64,000 nucleotides of DNA from Hetaerina americana (lineage: Eukaryota > Arthropoda > Insecta > Odonata > Calopterygidae): contig JAKTNV010000007.1 in NCBI GenBank assembly GCA_022747635.1, positions 6,785,997-6,849,996 of the forward strand. Direction: 5' to 3'. Position numbers and translations under genes: made by a program. The notes below the pieces were generated by a model. That model searched no databases, was not told where the DNA came from, and saw only the letters and a list, made by a program, of their open reading frames with translations. Below are positions 23,641 to 33,545 of this stretch, one piece after another; position 1 is the stretch's first letter; every line of letters begins with the position of its first letter.

Positions 23641-24110
23641 CGCCACATGCGAGCCGAGGCAATTTGCAGTCACGCGGAGGTCCGGGCGGGTCCACTGCCC
23701 CGTCCGCCCCTCCGCGGCCGGGGGGTGACGCGACAATGGGCGCGCGGGAGGGAGTGCGAGGGGCCGCGGAGTGGGAGGTGGGGGGCGGGGGAGATGCGAG
23801 GGTCACCTGTTGCCATGGAGACGCGGTCGTCTCGACGGAATAAGGATTTGAGCCGTTAAAGCAGAAACGGATGGCTTGGGGGTGTAAGGGGAAGAAGGGG
23901 TGGGAGTGTGGAAGTGAGCATGTTTTATTCCGAGCACGAAAGACCGGAGGGGGTGCACTCAGAAATTAAGTGGGGAGGGGGGGGACGGCGGGGTGTGAGA
24001 TGGGCACCTCCTGGAAACCAGTTTCGGACGATTTGTCCGGAGACACGCGAAGGGGCAGAAACATATATTCCGCCTCTCTTCCAAGGGATTAAGTAGCAAT
24101 TTACAGGGGG
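23641..24110. other. GC-rich island, possible regulatory region
   Basis: A strongly GC-rich stretch with many CpG dinucleotides (for example CGCGGCCGGGG around 23715) contrasts with AT-rich neighbours. It holds an E-box directly overlapping an X-box-like site (separate entry). Overlapping ORFs on both strands are Arg/Gly/Pro-rich composition artefacts. It could be a promoter or first-exon region, but no coding exon or splice pattern is recognised. Confidence 0.35.
23804..23822 (+). promoter_or_regulatory. E-box plus RFX X-box-like site
   Basis: CACCTG (23804-23809) overlaps GTTGCCATGGAGAC (23809-23822), which fits the RFX X-box (GTTGCC-AT-GGNNAC). The same 14-mer occurs on the minus strand at 40172-40185, also in a GC-rich island. 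The site lies in the most CpG-rich patch of the window. Regulatory function is inferred. Confidence 0.45.
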
Positions 24111-25412
24111 GGGTGGGGGTTTAACCTATTATATCTCAACTGATATTGCAATTACAAAAAATCATGACATTTAATACGAGGAGAGTTTATTTATTTATTT
24201 TATTTATTTACACAGTTACGTTGCAATTAGGCAAATTTCCTGGTGGAAACGGTCAGGTTAGGTCAAAGATAACTGTTAACAACGAAAATTACATACGAAC
24301 ACATAAAAACAGATAAGAGACAAAATATTTTTACATAATGACACTTCCACATCACATACAAACAAACTTCCACATCACATATTGTTGAATAAAGAGTGAC
24401 CAAAATTTTTAGTACCATAATTTATTGCGCAAAATTTTATTGTTATCAAATTTTTAGCTTCAATAAGTGTGCAATTTATGTGTGGTACTAGGCACATGCA
24501 TTTGACTCCAGTATTTACGTCAGCGACTGCCGTGGCAATTTGAAACACGTTCAGTTCATCGGAAGCAACAGTCGAGTAACGACACGTGACTTTGCTTTGA
24601 AATTTTGCTTACGCATGAGCAAATCCTTAGAGGAGGGAGGTGTGATTAGCACTACTGAAGTGCGACTCACGGACAATCAGATCTGCATTAGTTACAGTAA
24701 AGCCAGAGGGTTCTTTGAAATGGTTAAAAGGAAGAGACAATCATTCAAAGGAAGGAGGGTCCAAACCTCCTTGTAACTGCGCGTATAAAAGTAAACTTGA
24801 ACGCTTTCCCTACCAATGTGTGAGGAAAAAGCCAAATAAAGACAGAATCACCGTGGGAAAAATTGAATTTTTTTGAAATACCAAGTTGATTAATTCAGTA
24901 ACCAAATATTTAATTGGTTTGCACCCACGCATTACTAACTGAAATATTGACGCATGTGATGTTTTTGTGTGTGGTAGATTTCGATATTCCTCACACCACT
25001 GGGTGATAAACTTCATTGATCAGTGATTATTATAATATTGTACTTATTGAAATATTGCCCTGTACGTGATGTGGACGGCATTGGGAAGTTGTATTACATA
25101 AGTGAATTATGTTTAAACGGTGCGTGATTATGAACGGTATAGGGAATTGAGGAGTGCGTGATTATGGACGGAGTGCTGCGGCGATGGACGGAGCGTTGTA
25201 GCAAGTATGGTGTGAACCTAGCCCCTTTTGTAATGGTAAAGGTGCGGTTGGTAATCTGAAAGTGTCATTGTACATGTATAAGAGCATTGTGTCTCATATC
25301 TGTTCTTCTTGTGTATGTATGTATATATGTATTGTAAGAGTAACCGTTGCCCAGACTTGACCGTTGTCACCAGGACAATTGCCTCATTGCAACGAGAAAT
25401 AACCAATAAATA
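24111..25412. other. Noncoding DNA, possible minus-strand LINE end
   Basis: The stretch 24185-24260, with TTTATTTATT repeats followed by ACACAGTTACG and AATTTCCTGGTGG, looks like the antisense of a poly(A)-type LINE 3' end, but no coding part follows. Imperfect repeats around TGCGTGATTATGRACGG occur at 25122-25172. The 78-codon plus frame at 24540-24776 is unrecognised. Confidence 0.35.
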
Positions 25413-25499
25413 GAATTCTATGGTCTCGGGCTCAACTTTGTGGAGGTTCATGTTCGTTTAAATGAATATACTTTGTAACTTCCACACAATTTTTATTCG

Positions 25500-25537
25500 T
25501 ACTACCGGTTTCAACGCAACGGCGTCATCATCAGGTA
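25500..25537 (-). ncRNA. Hammerhead ribozyme motif, left arm
   Basis: Exact inverted copy of the motif at 25545-25582, so it has the same core (CTGATGA, stem with CGTT loop, GAAAC, ACCGGTA) on the minus strand. The two motifs are divergent, and one transcript crossing both would fold into a single long hairpin rather than two ribozymes. Confidence 0.6.
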
Positions 25538-25544
25538 CCTAAAT

Positions 25545-25582
25545 TACCTGATGATGACGCCGTTGCGTTGAAACCGGTAGTA
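25545..25582 (+). ncRNA. Hammerhead ribozyme motif, right arm
   Basis: Elements in order: helix I 5' strand TAC; core CTGATGA (25548-25554); helix II GACGC/GCGTT with CGTT loop; GAAA (25570-25573); very short helix III ACCGGT; candidate cleavage after A25579; helix I 3' strand GTA. All invariant core positions are present. Helix I is only about 3 bp and helix III about 2 bp. Short, palindromic helix III is known for hammerheads in PLEs and is thought to favour a dimeric fold. Activity is untested. Confidence 0.65.
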
Positions 25583-25638
25583 CGAATAAAAATTGTGTGG
25601 AAGTTACAAAGTATATTCATTTAAACAACCAATAAATA

Positions 25639-27008
25639 AATAAAGGAAACAACAGGAAGTACTCATACAGGTTTTTCAGCAGTTGAGGTTGTTTTTACAA
25701 GAAGATAAGAAGTTTCTTTGAAAGGTTATCAAAGATGAAACTTGGTTGCAATATTTTTATCCTGAGAGTTCCCAACAAAACTCTGCGCGGATATCTCCAC
25801 AATCAAGGGAGCCCAAAAAAAGCCTAACATTAGGCATTCCACGGCGATGAACAATCTAGGGATAACGATTTGCAAAACTTTCCCATGTGAATGATGAAAT
25901 CTCGTAACAAAATTAATTAAAAACCTAAAATACGGCAAATATAAATAGAAACAAATCACGTGCGCGAATGTGATTTGGAAGGCGAAAAAAAGGATCGCAG
26001 GGATCAGTATCAGAAAAAAGTTTATTTCATTCAAGTGAGCTCACGTGTGTGGTTGACTCCGCTGAAATAAGCATCGCGGCATTTCCTGCAGTCACCTTGG
26101 ATATTGCATTCGCAATTTAACACGCGTGTCTCGTTTCTCAAAGCTGCAAGTCAGCTCATAAGTCCTTGAAATGTGCACACGACGCTTCTGCTGATGGCAA
26201 TAAGCTGTGCGCCACTACTTACTTGCCTCCGTTACACTATATGTGCACTCCGTTACAAAATGAAAGTTTGATTGCATTTCAGATTGCTTTCAAAGGACAG
26301 GTAGATCTCATTTTAGCTTTGAGAAACGAGTTGATGATATGGCCAACTTCTCCGTTAATATTCACGTACCTCGATGACTTCCGTCTGCGACTGAGGAACT
26401 GAATGTAAAGGCAGAGAGATATCATTAATAATTTTTAATATTTATCAATCTCAGCTGTGAAGAACATACCACTCTATTTCTAAAAGAGCCGGCATAGCTC
26501 CCTACTTAAAACGGGCGCAAATATCCCATGTTGACATAACGTATATCCACTCATCCTTTTCTGGTCCGAGGAATCTCTCCCTTGAACCTTTCAACGCAAA
26601 GGGGAGGCTTGCCATAACCTCACCGCATTGCCTGCCCTTTTCCATCCTTTCCGCCATCTTCGGCTCACTACCTACCAGTAGACTTTAGTAGGATATGGAA
26701 AAAACATTAGGAGGAAATATGCCATGGATGGGTAAAACGCTCTTCCTATCTTCTTTAAATGTCGCTAATTCAAAAGATCTATTTCAATTTCTACCTTCAT
26801 AGTTAGGTTGCGTACGTTGTGACGGCGCTACTCTATTATTTCATATCGATTAGCGTTAATTTCATTGATCCACATATTGAAGGAATCAATCATTCACTCG
26901 AATTCTCAGAGGGAGTGAGCGTAGCGCACCGAGGGTTTCAAATCTCAATGAATACAATAGGGACAAAACACGTTTTAAATAGCTGCGGAGTCAAATTAAA
27001 GTAGTCTT
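25639..27008. other. Noncoding DNA, nothing recognised
   Basis: Short AT-rich frames on both strands. The 101-codon minus frame (25729-26034) is hydrophobic and Phe-rich with no family signature. The 78-codon plus frame at 26166-26402 is also unrecognised. No inverted repeats or tRNA boxes were seen. Confidence 0.5.
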
Positions 27009-27345
27009 TACATCTACATCTACATAATACACCGCAAGCCGCCGCAAGGGCGTGTGGCGGGGGGTGTTAGGTCACCAACCGTAAAAAAGAACAATACCAC
27101 ATGCAAAAAAATAACGCCGGAAATTACACCCACAGCAGCGCACCCACTCATGCATAAATCCCTTCATCCAACACTCATGCAAACACATATGCCGCAAAAC
27201 AACAAAAAACTGCACCCCAAGATGCAGCACGAAAGCAATCCTACAACACGCAAGCCAGGACACAACAAGCAAGAATGTGAAACACCACTACCACATGAAC
27301 ATGCACCACAAAACACTCTACCCTCCAAAGAGACTGTAAAAGGCA
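27009..27345 (-). mobile_element. LINE 3' UTR (CR1/L2-like), 5'-truncated
   Basis: On the plus strand it starts with the TACATC repeat, then the inverted hairpin block (CCGCAAGCCGCCGCAAGGG) and a long 3' UTR. It matches the 3' UTR of the LINE at 32.1-33.5 kb over roughly 330 bp, including GCACCCCA..ATGCAGCACGAAAG and AAGCCAGGACACAACAAGCA. The coding part is absent. It abuts a SINE in the same orientation. ORFs here on both strands are not genes. Confidence 0.85.
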
Positions 27346-27354
27346 GGGAATGCG

Positions 27355-27650
27355 ACCCAATGGAATTGAACGCTTTTATGGAAGGTGACCGACAGCTGAG
27401 GTCATTTACGCCATTGGGAATGGATGGGAAAGGATGACGGGTTGGAGAGAAACCTCATTGACGAAAGGCGTCAAGGACTCCGCATTTTAACGTCCCATCC
27501 GACGGACGGCGCACTCACTCAACGTGCACACCACAAACCACCTCATGTAGGGTTCGGAATACCACTGAAAAATAACTGTCGCCTCCAGGATTCAAACCCG
27601 GGCCCTCTGGGTGAGAAGCCAGTTCGCTAGCCACCGCATCATCCCAATCC
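27355..27650 (-). mobile_element. tRNA-derived SINE (family S1, copy 1)
   Basis: Read on the minus strand, a tRNA-related head near 27640-27590 contains GCGAACTGGCTTCTCACCC and the B box GGGTTTGAATCC. It is followed by a body with GGATGGGACGTTAAAATGCGG and a GGTCACC end. A second copy at 55.68-55.97 kb aligns over almost the whole length with scattered substitutions and one about 17-bp indel. The shared body is a candidate conserved SINE domain. Mobilisation by one of the LINEs is expected for SINEs. Confidence 0.75.
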
Positions 27651-28373
27651 AAATTAAATTAAATAAAATCGATATTCAAGGGGAGTGAAATAATATTCAA
27701 ATTAAAGAAGAAGTCATACTTGAGTAAAATCAATCTTCTACATTTCATGAGATTTGAATGATTTGCCGGAAAATGGTGCAGGTAATGGTTACTTTGCCAC
27801 CAAATCGTACTCCCATCCCATAGCCGTCTCATCATCCCCCTGATCCTGTCCCTCCCGTGGATCCAGGGGATGTGCAGTGGGTGCCGATGCGGGCGCCGTG
27901 TTTGAATACCGACCGCGAGGGGTTGCGAGGGTGCTGTTCACCGAGCAAACACGAGACGAGCGATATGTATGAAGCCACGGAGCAAAGCAAGCTCCGAATG
28001 ACGTCACTTAATCAACTACTCCGGCATTGGACTGAAAGGCTTTGAAAATGCGAATTTTAAGCGATAGTTATACGACCTTATAAGCCAGTTATCGAAGCAA
28101 CGTATAAATAGTAACGACATAAAATAATTTCCGAAATAAATGTAGAGGAGGAAGTAGTTTTACAAGTACTCAGCCATTAAATACATTCGGACTTCTTCAT
28201 AGGTTCTTCTAATGTACGTTTATGATATATTAGGATGAACATTGAAAATACGTAAAATAAGAAGCAAGAGTCTGGATGACATGATGAAAGCAGTGGTAGT
28301 CCAATTTAAAATTGAACCTGGAAGACTCAGATTTTCTTCGTGGGAGTTGGGGGTTTAATCTACAATGATTGTT
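27651..28373. other. Noncoding DNA with a GC-rich patch
   Basis: 27830-27960 is GC-rich and contains a 72-codon minus frame with an acidic end (PREGQDQGDDETAMGWEYD) that I cannot assign. A CRE octamer TGACGTCA lies at 27999-28006. One such octamer is expected by chance in a window this size, so it is only noted. Confidence 0.4.
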
Positions 28374-28990
28374 TCAGGTATTATGTCTCAAAAATGGTTT
28401 GAACCAAAACGGTTACAGTAATTGCGAAGTAAAAAGAAGAATTGCACTAGGCTAAGCAGCTTTCGCGAGGAGGAGGGGATTAGTGACAGGCAGAGTTGAA
28501 TAAGGATATTAAGAAAATATTAGTGAAAACTTTGGTATGGAGCGTAGTAATGTGCGGTGCGGAAATATGGTCATTGAAGCAGAATGATGGAAGGCTTTCG
28601 AAATGTGGGTGTGGAGAAGATGAAGTGGTTAGAATGGAAAACAAATGAGGAAGTACTTGGTATGGTGGGCGAAGAGAGGGATTTATTGGGAGAAATCCTA
28701 TGGAGGCAGGAAAAATGGATGAGGGGCGTATTGACCTGCAGTGGGATGTGGAAAACTGTAATAGAGGGGAGAATGTTAGGCAAACGAGGAAAGGGCAGGA
28801 ACAGGATAGAGATATTGGACGGGATGAAGGGAGGAATGTAGTACGAGTATAGAGAGCTGAGGAGGGACTTGTAGTGTAGGATGTTGGGTTGTGTTTTGTT
28901 AGGAGTCACAAATAATTATTTGGTAGTGGTGTCCATCCAAAAACATGCCTTAACCGGCAGATGACCTATAATAATATTAATATTAATTAT
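28374..28990 (+). mobile_element. RTE-like LINE 3' end, 5'-truncated
   Basis: The plus strand reads CEVKRRIALG and ARRRGLVTGR near 28430-28490. After frameshifts comes a frame of 85 codons (28584-28841) containing MKWLEWKTNEEVLGMVGEE, RDLLGEILWRQEKWMRGVL and KTVIEGRMLGKRGKGRNR. This is the C-terminal region that follows the RT in RTE-type elements. It begins in the same part of the protein where the RTE copy at 41.9-44.1 kb breaks off (RRIALAKEAFTRRRELMTG), so the two together cover the family. The 3' end has ACCGGCAGATGACCTATAAT followed by an AT-rich repeat, as RTE 3' tails do. Confidence 0.78.
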
Positions 28991-29090
28991 TACTCGTATT
29001 CGCTATTTCAAAGAGCTCACTAATAAGTAAAAACCATCTAAAGTGCAGATAAACGAAACAGAGATATTGATGATTTCCATTAAAACTAAG

Positions 29091-29397
29091 ATTAATGATC
29101 AGTTCCAAAGAAACTGCGGGAGATGCCGCAACAGTAACTTTTAACGGAGTTATCCGCTAATGTACATTTTAATGCAACAATTTCAGAGCGTAAAAATCAT
29201 TCGCCTTGACTGGGACTCGAACCCAGATCCCTCAATATCCGGTCGAGTGCTTTAGCCACTCGACCGGATATTGAGGGAGGTAGGCCTCGGTAGCTTAAGT
29301 GGCTAAAGCACTCGACCGGATATTGAGGGATCTGGGTTCGAGTCCCAGTCAAGGCGAATGATTTTTACGCTCTGAAATTGTTGCATTAATGATCAGT
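29091..29397. mobile_element. Palindromic tRNA-derived SINE
   Basis: Arms 29169-29260 and 29298-29389 are identical in inverted orientation over all 92 bp, with a 37-bp centre. The right arm on the plus strand contains a tRNA-like unit: D-arm GCTTAAGTGGCTAAAGC, anticodon-arm-like CTCGA..TTGAG, and a perfect T-arm CTGGGTTCGAGTCCCAG. It is followed by an AAGGCGAATGATTTTTACGC tail. The D-arm, anticodon-arm and T-arm order is right, but the loop has C at position 33 and the acceptor stem is imperfect, so it is a pseudogene-type SINE promoter and not a tRNA gene. A nested hairpin of 21-bp arms lies at about 29229-29277. ATTAATGATCAGT flanks the unit at both sides (29091-29103, 29385-29397). Confidence 0.75.
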
Positions 29398-30059
29398 ATT
29401 ATTTTGCTTGCTTTAGATTGAGAACCTAGGAAAGCCTCCACAACCCACGAGATCCTCATCTGCAGATGAAATACATTCATTAGCCAATAACCCATAGGAA
29501 AAATTTCTCTAAATATTTATTTGCCAAAAATAAAAGTTAACCTTATTTTTAGGAAATTCTAATTACGATCTTCAAAGAAATTTTCTCCGAGTTGATGCCT
29601 CTCTATATCCTTTTCCCCTGCCCAAAAACATCCGATCGCCCCATTTCATCAAACTCCTAAGAGATCAAAAGGTATGAGCGCTCTGTTTTATTTGAAATTT
29701 TTGTCTTTCGAAATGCTGTTCGAAGAAGTAACCCTACCATGTCATTTCCTTTTCAAATTAATATTAAACCAATCTACGATTCCTTTCTGAATATTAAAAG
29801 AAAACGCCTTCTCGCACCCAAAAACGATGGATCCACCCCACTTCGTTAAAATCAAAGGGCTCATTATCAAGGTAAACGTTACCAAAAATGACTGTTTTAA
29901 AACATATGTAGGCTTTCGTAGTAATAGTAAACGATAAATCGGTCACCCAATAACTTCGTCGAATTTCTCCGAAATTGAAAAACACATCTGCGTGGAAATG
30001 CCTTTTCTGCGACTCCTCAAGCTTAACGTCGAAGCCGTAACAAACAAAAAACAGAATTA
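29398..30059. other. Noncoding DNA, nothing recognised
   Basis: AT-rich. The 108-codon minus frame at 29794-30120 runs into the mariner end at its start and has no family signature. Confidence 0.45.
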
Positions 30060-31005
30060 AAATGTACGATGAAATGTAATGCGCACGTGCTTGTAGAGTG
30101 CGAGCAAAAACAAATAGCAAGATCTGTCCAAGAATACATTAAAGTATAATTCTTAAGTTTCAAAATCACATACATTTATTTTTCAACATGTTCACCGTTA
30201 AGGCTAACACATTTCTCCTAACTTGTAACAAGTTTTTTTATTCCGTCACTGACAAAACCCTTGCGACTTTTCTCGAATCCAGGATTTGACAGCTGCCTCC
30301 ACCTCATCGCCCGAGGTGTAATAATTAACCATGCGGTGTCTCTTGAATCGAGGAAATAAATAAAAATCGCAAGGCGCAAGATCGGGGGGGAATAAGGAGG
30401 GTGTGGAATCGGTTCCAATTTCGGGTTTCGCGGAGCCTCTCCAGTTGCGCGCGAGGTGTGCGGACGAGCGTTGTCATGTTGCAGATTATTGGCGCCAGGT
30501 TGCCTTAAACGCGGCAAACTCGACGTCGGAGGTGTTTTAGAATCTGTACTTACTGAGAAGAATTTACTGTTGCCCCTCATTCCAGAAAATCGGTCACATA
30601 AACTCGGTTAGCATCCCAAAACACAGCCAAAAGAAGTTTCATCCGCAATTATGGCTTTTCCCAGCTCGCAACCACGAAATTTTACTACCCATCGATTTAC
30701 AGCCGACCTATCAACAGCATCGTCACCATTAACAGCCTTTAAAATACGATGAATCTCAGTAGGAGTCAATTTTTCAGCAGTTAAAAATTCGATAACAGGA
30801 CGCTGTTTAGCTCGCGTCGACATAGCACTAGAACTTATCTTCATACTTCCGCCTCTCAAAATACACTGGATGAATCTAACGACCTAAAACGTACGCTTGA
30901 GTGTTGAGGTGGGATGTTACTTCCACATGCCACCAGGATTGCTTCTGAAGTTCATTTTTTTTGTGGTCTACAAGCATGTGTGCATTACTTTTCAGCCTAC
31001 CTTCA
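30060..31005 (-). mobile_element. Mariner element, internally deleted (family M-A, copy 3)
   Basis: Right end (31005, followed by TA) begins, in minus orientation, TGAAGGTAGGCTGAAAAGTA; the left end near 30060 shows a diverged inverted version ending ATGCGCACGTGCTTGTAGAG. The transposase starts around 30859 (MKISSSAMSTRAKQ) and keeps the first HTH with TPTEIHRILKAVNGDDAVDR and NRWVVKFRGCE. After a deletion it resumes with LQHDNARPHTSRATGEAP (second catalytic Asp, 30480) and HPPYSP, then is frame-shifted through the third Asp region. This copy keeps more of the catalytic region than its relatives and does not have the deletion shared by the 38.0 and 60.3 kb copies. It is non-functional. Confidence 0.85.
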
Positions 31006-32124
31006 TAATTACAATGCTTTCTGATAATCGTTGACAGCGCTGAACTATCGCTACCTTCAAACAAAAGTCATTTAGCTTATCCTAAATAGCCCCTGTATAT
31101 TTTATACCCCACGATAACTCGATAATTTTGATTTCTAAGAGTTCGCGGGTGAATGTTTCTAGATTAGCCTTTGACCCCACCGAACCCTCCCGCTTATTAA
31201 TTCACTTTGCATGCCCAGCGATGCGAAGATCAAATTATGACTCCTATAATCCCACCCAAGCCGTCCGACTCTGTTTTCCTCGTGGGTTTAACTCCACGTC
31301 AACGAACGGCTCCTGGCCGCCTCAGCTCCCCCCCCCCCCCATATGTGCGGCTGCCTTGCGACAAGGGAATTGATAGCCCGCCATCAATACGCACTGGCCC
31401 AATCAATCAATAATACCTCTACACAAACGACGTCGACTGTTCTCGATAGATAGCTGCAATGCGATGGCTTGGCCTCGCAATATGTCTCACTCGTCTTCTT
31501 TTCTTCCGTTTACTCCCCGACTACTCCGTGCTTCCGCGTTACCCTCGCTTCCTCCTCTGTCTCTGCCAGTTTTCTTTGATCACACGTGTCTGTCTCTCAG
31601 CAAATGAGTCTTCCCTGAGAGTTCTAACCATTAATTTTCCCTGTCGCTATTGTTTGCAAGGTAGGGAGTGCAAGAGGGCGTGCTCCTGACCGGGGATACA
31701 GGGTTCGATTCCCTCTGACTCCTCCTTCGAGTACATCCCTCGCTTCGCCCCATCCGTATGATTTTCACTCAATCCAGATCTCCAACACAAATGAGACTGG
31801 TGGCGAGAGAAATGAGGAACTAGTCTCCTTGCCTACCATTACCTCCCATTGTTTATGAAAATTCAACTCGCCAGCAGTAAACAAGATTGCCTCTACCGTC
31901 ATCATATTTAAATCCAACCTACGGGTCGGAGAAGGCGATTGATGGCGCTTATTACATTGTGCCTATCAAACTCTCGGACTTCAGACGCATGACATCAGAG
32001 TGTAGCTCTTCTTAAAGCTGTCTCTCGATGGAAAAAAGGTGAACGGAACACATCACATTAAATAGCAAAGAGGAGACGGGAGAGGGAACGAAGGCGAAGG
32101 GGGGATGTGAGGGGAAGGAGTTTT
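31006..32124. other. Noncoding DNA with one tRNA-like B-box
   Basis: At 31660-31725 there is GGGAGTGCAAGAGGGCGTGC followed by GGGTTCGATTCCC, a B-box match that could be a SINE head (plus strand), but no cloverleaf or second copy was found. A poly-C run lies at 31329-31340. Frames of 68-81 codons are unrecognised. Confidence 0.4.
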
Positions 32125-33545
32125 CACATCTACATCTACATCTACATCTACATAATACACCGCAAGCCGCCGCAAGGGCGTGTGGCGGGGGGTGTTAGGT
32201 CACCAACCGTAAAAAAGAAAAATACCACATGCAAAAAAACAACACGGAAAATTACACCCACAGCAGCGCACATACTCATGCAAAAATCCCTTCATCCAAT
32301 ACTCATGCAAACACATATACCGCAAAACAACTAAAAAACTGCACCCCATGATGCAGCACGAAAGACATCCTACAACACGGAAGCCAGGACACAACAAGCA
32401 AGAAATTGAAACATCACTACCACATGAAAATGCACCACGAAACACTCTACCCCCAAAGAGTCTCTAAATGGCAGGGAATGCGACCCAACGTTGCAGGTAG
32501 CAGGAATTTGCCCCCGCGGAGAGGGACGAGGGATTGAAAGGGAAACTTAAAAACAGATGAACAGAACATGAATGAAGTCATTCGGAAAGAATGGGTTTTT
32601 ATAGCAAAACACATAAGGTTAGTGGAAGAGCATGCATTTAAATACAACTAATTATTTTTTAGACGCTGAGGGTGGCAAGTGGAATTTTTTCTATCTATAA
32701 CCCTGCAGTTGCTATCCCGTATTGTCCGTGGGAAGAAGGAGTCCTTGAGTCGGCTAGTTCTGGCATCTATTTCCCGAATTTTATATGCATGATCCAAGCG
32801 ACTAATGTATGTAGGAGTACGAATAATTTGCGAGACCTCGGTGCTGAAACATGCGGATCTAAATTTATTTAATAATTTCAATCTTGCATTGAATCGTCTC
32901 TCAGCCAATGATTCCCACCCCAAATCCATGAGCATTTCGGTGACGCTTTGCGTTTTATCGTAGGAATTTTTTACAAAACGGGCTGCCCGGCGTTGAACCT
33001 TCTCAATTTCCCGAATGAGACCTTTTTCACTCGGATCCCACACGCTGCATGCGTATTCTAAATGAGGCCTTACAAGAGCGTGGTAACAACGTTCCTTGAC
33101 CTTCGAGTCACTTTTTCCGACAACGCGTCGAATGAATCCCAATTTTTTATATGCTTGACCGCAGACTTTACGTATGTGAGACCCCCAAGTTAAGTTTTTT
33201 GTGAATGTGACACCTAGGTATTTTACCGTATCAACTACTGCTAGGTCACCTCCAGCTAATTTGTAAGCAAATCCCGTTGATCTTTTAAAGAAATTTACCA
33301 CTGAACATTTATTATAATTTAGAGTCAATCCCCAGTTAGAACACCATTTAGTAATGCAATCTAAATCCTGCTCTAGAATAAAATGATCCTCATCCCCAGA
33401 TATCTCCCGATAGATCACCGTGTCATCCGCGAACATCCTAATTTTACTTTTCACTTCGCGGTTCAAATCGTTAACAAAAATCAAGAAAAGCAACGGCCCG
33501 ATCACACTTCCCTGAGGTACCCCCGACGTGACTCGAACGCTGCCG
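32125..33545 (-). mobile_element. CR1/L2-like LINE, 5'-truncated, with full 3' UTR
   Basis: Reading on the minus strand: RT fragment from about 33545 (SGVPQGSVIGPLLFLIF) to the stop at 32648, then about 490 bp of 3' UTR, then the GC hairpin and a (GATGTA)n tail ending at 32125. This copy links the 3' UTR tails scattered through the window to an RT-bearing element, and is therefore the reference copy for the family. 5' truncation within the RT is the usual outcome of target-primed reverse transcription. Confidence 0.88.
32648..33505 (-). pseudogene. LINE reverse transcriptase, C-terminal part (open frame, 5'-truncated)
   Basis: An uninterrupted 285-codon frame encodes the second half of a non-LTR reverse transcriptase. 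The frame is open upstream to about 33545, where GVPQGS completes the motif before IGPLLFLIFVNDL (residues 2-14). The catalytic FADD is intact at residues 25-28 (MFADDTVIYREI). Further features are KYLGVTF (thumb start), RPHLEYACSVWDP, EKVQRRAARFVKNSYDK and a C-terminal SFFPRTIRD near residue 260. The N-terminal half of the RT with the first catalytic Asp and the endonuclease are missing, so it cannot work alone. The listed start is an internal Met. Absence of stops over 285 codons indicates a fairly young copy. Clade by motif memory: CR1/L2 group of the jockey superfamily. Confidence 0.88.

Larger units (their letters stand above)
25413..25626. mobile_element. Palindromic hammerhead-bearing insertion between 12-bp direct repeats
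   Basis: AACCAATAAATA occurs at 25401-25412 and again at 25627-25638, flanking 214 bp; this looks like a target-site duplication. Of the insert, 25456-25626 is a palindrome: arms 25456-25537 and 25545-25626 are identical in inverted orientation over all 82 bp, with a 7-nt centre. Each arm carries a hammerhead-like core pointing outward. The first 43 bp (25413-25455) are outside the palindrome. There is no protein-coding capacity. The best fit is a short Penelope-like or retrozyme-like retroelement derivative with head-to-head pseudo-LTR pieces. Perfect arm identity implies recent formation or gene conversion. Confidence 0.75.

Noticed and set aside
27999..28006. CRE octamer TGACGTCA (also at 40965-40972)
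   Set aside because: About one such octamer is expected by chance in 64 kb; no promoter elements or gene start nearby.
29298..29357. Functional tRNA gene with anticodon GGA
   Set aside because: The T-arm and D-arm are good, but position 33 is C instead of T, the acceptor stem has mismatches, a GGA anticodon (Ser) would need a long variable arm, and the unit is part of a dispersed palindromic repeat.
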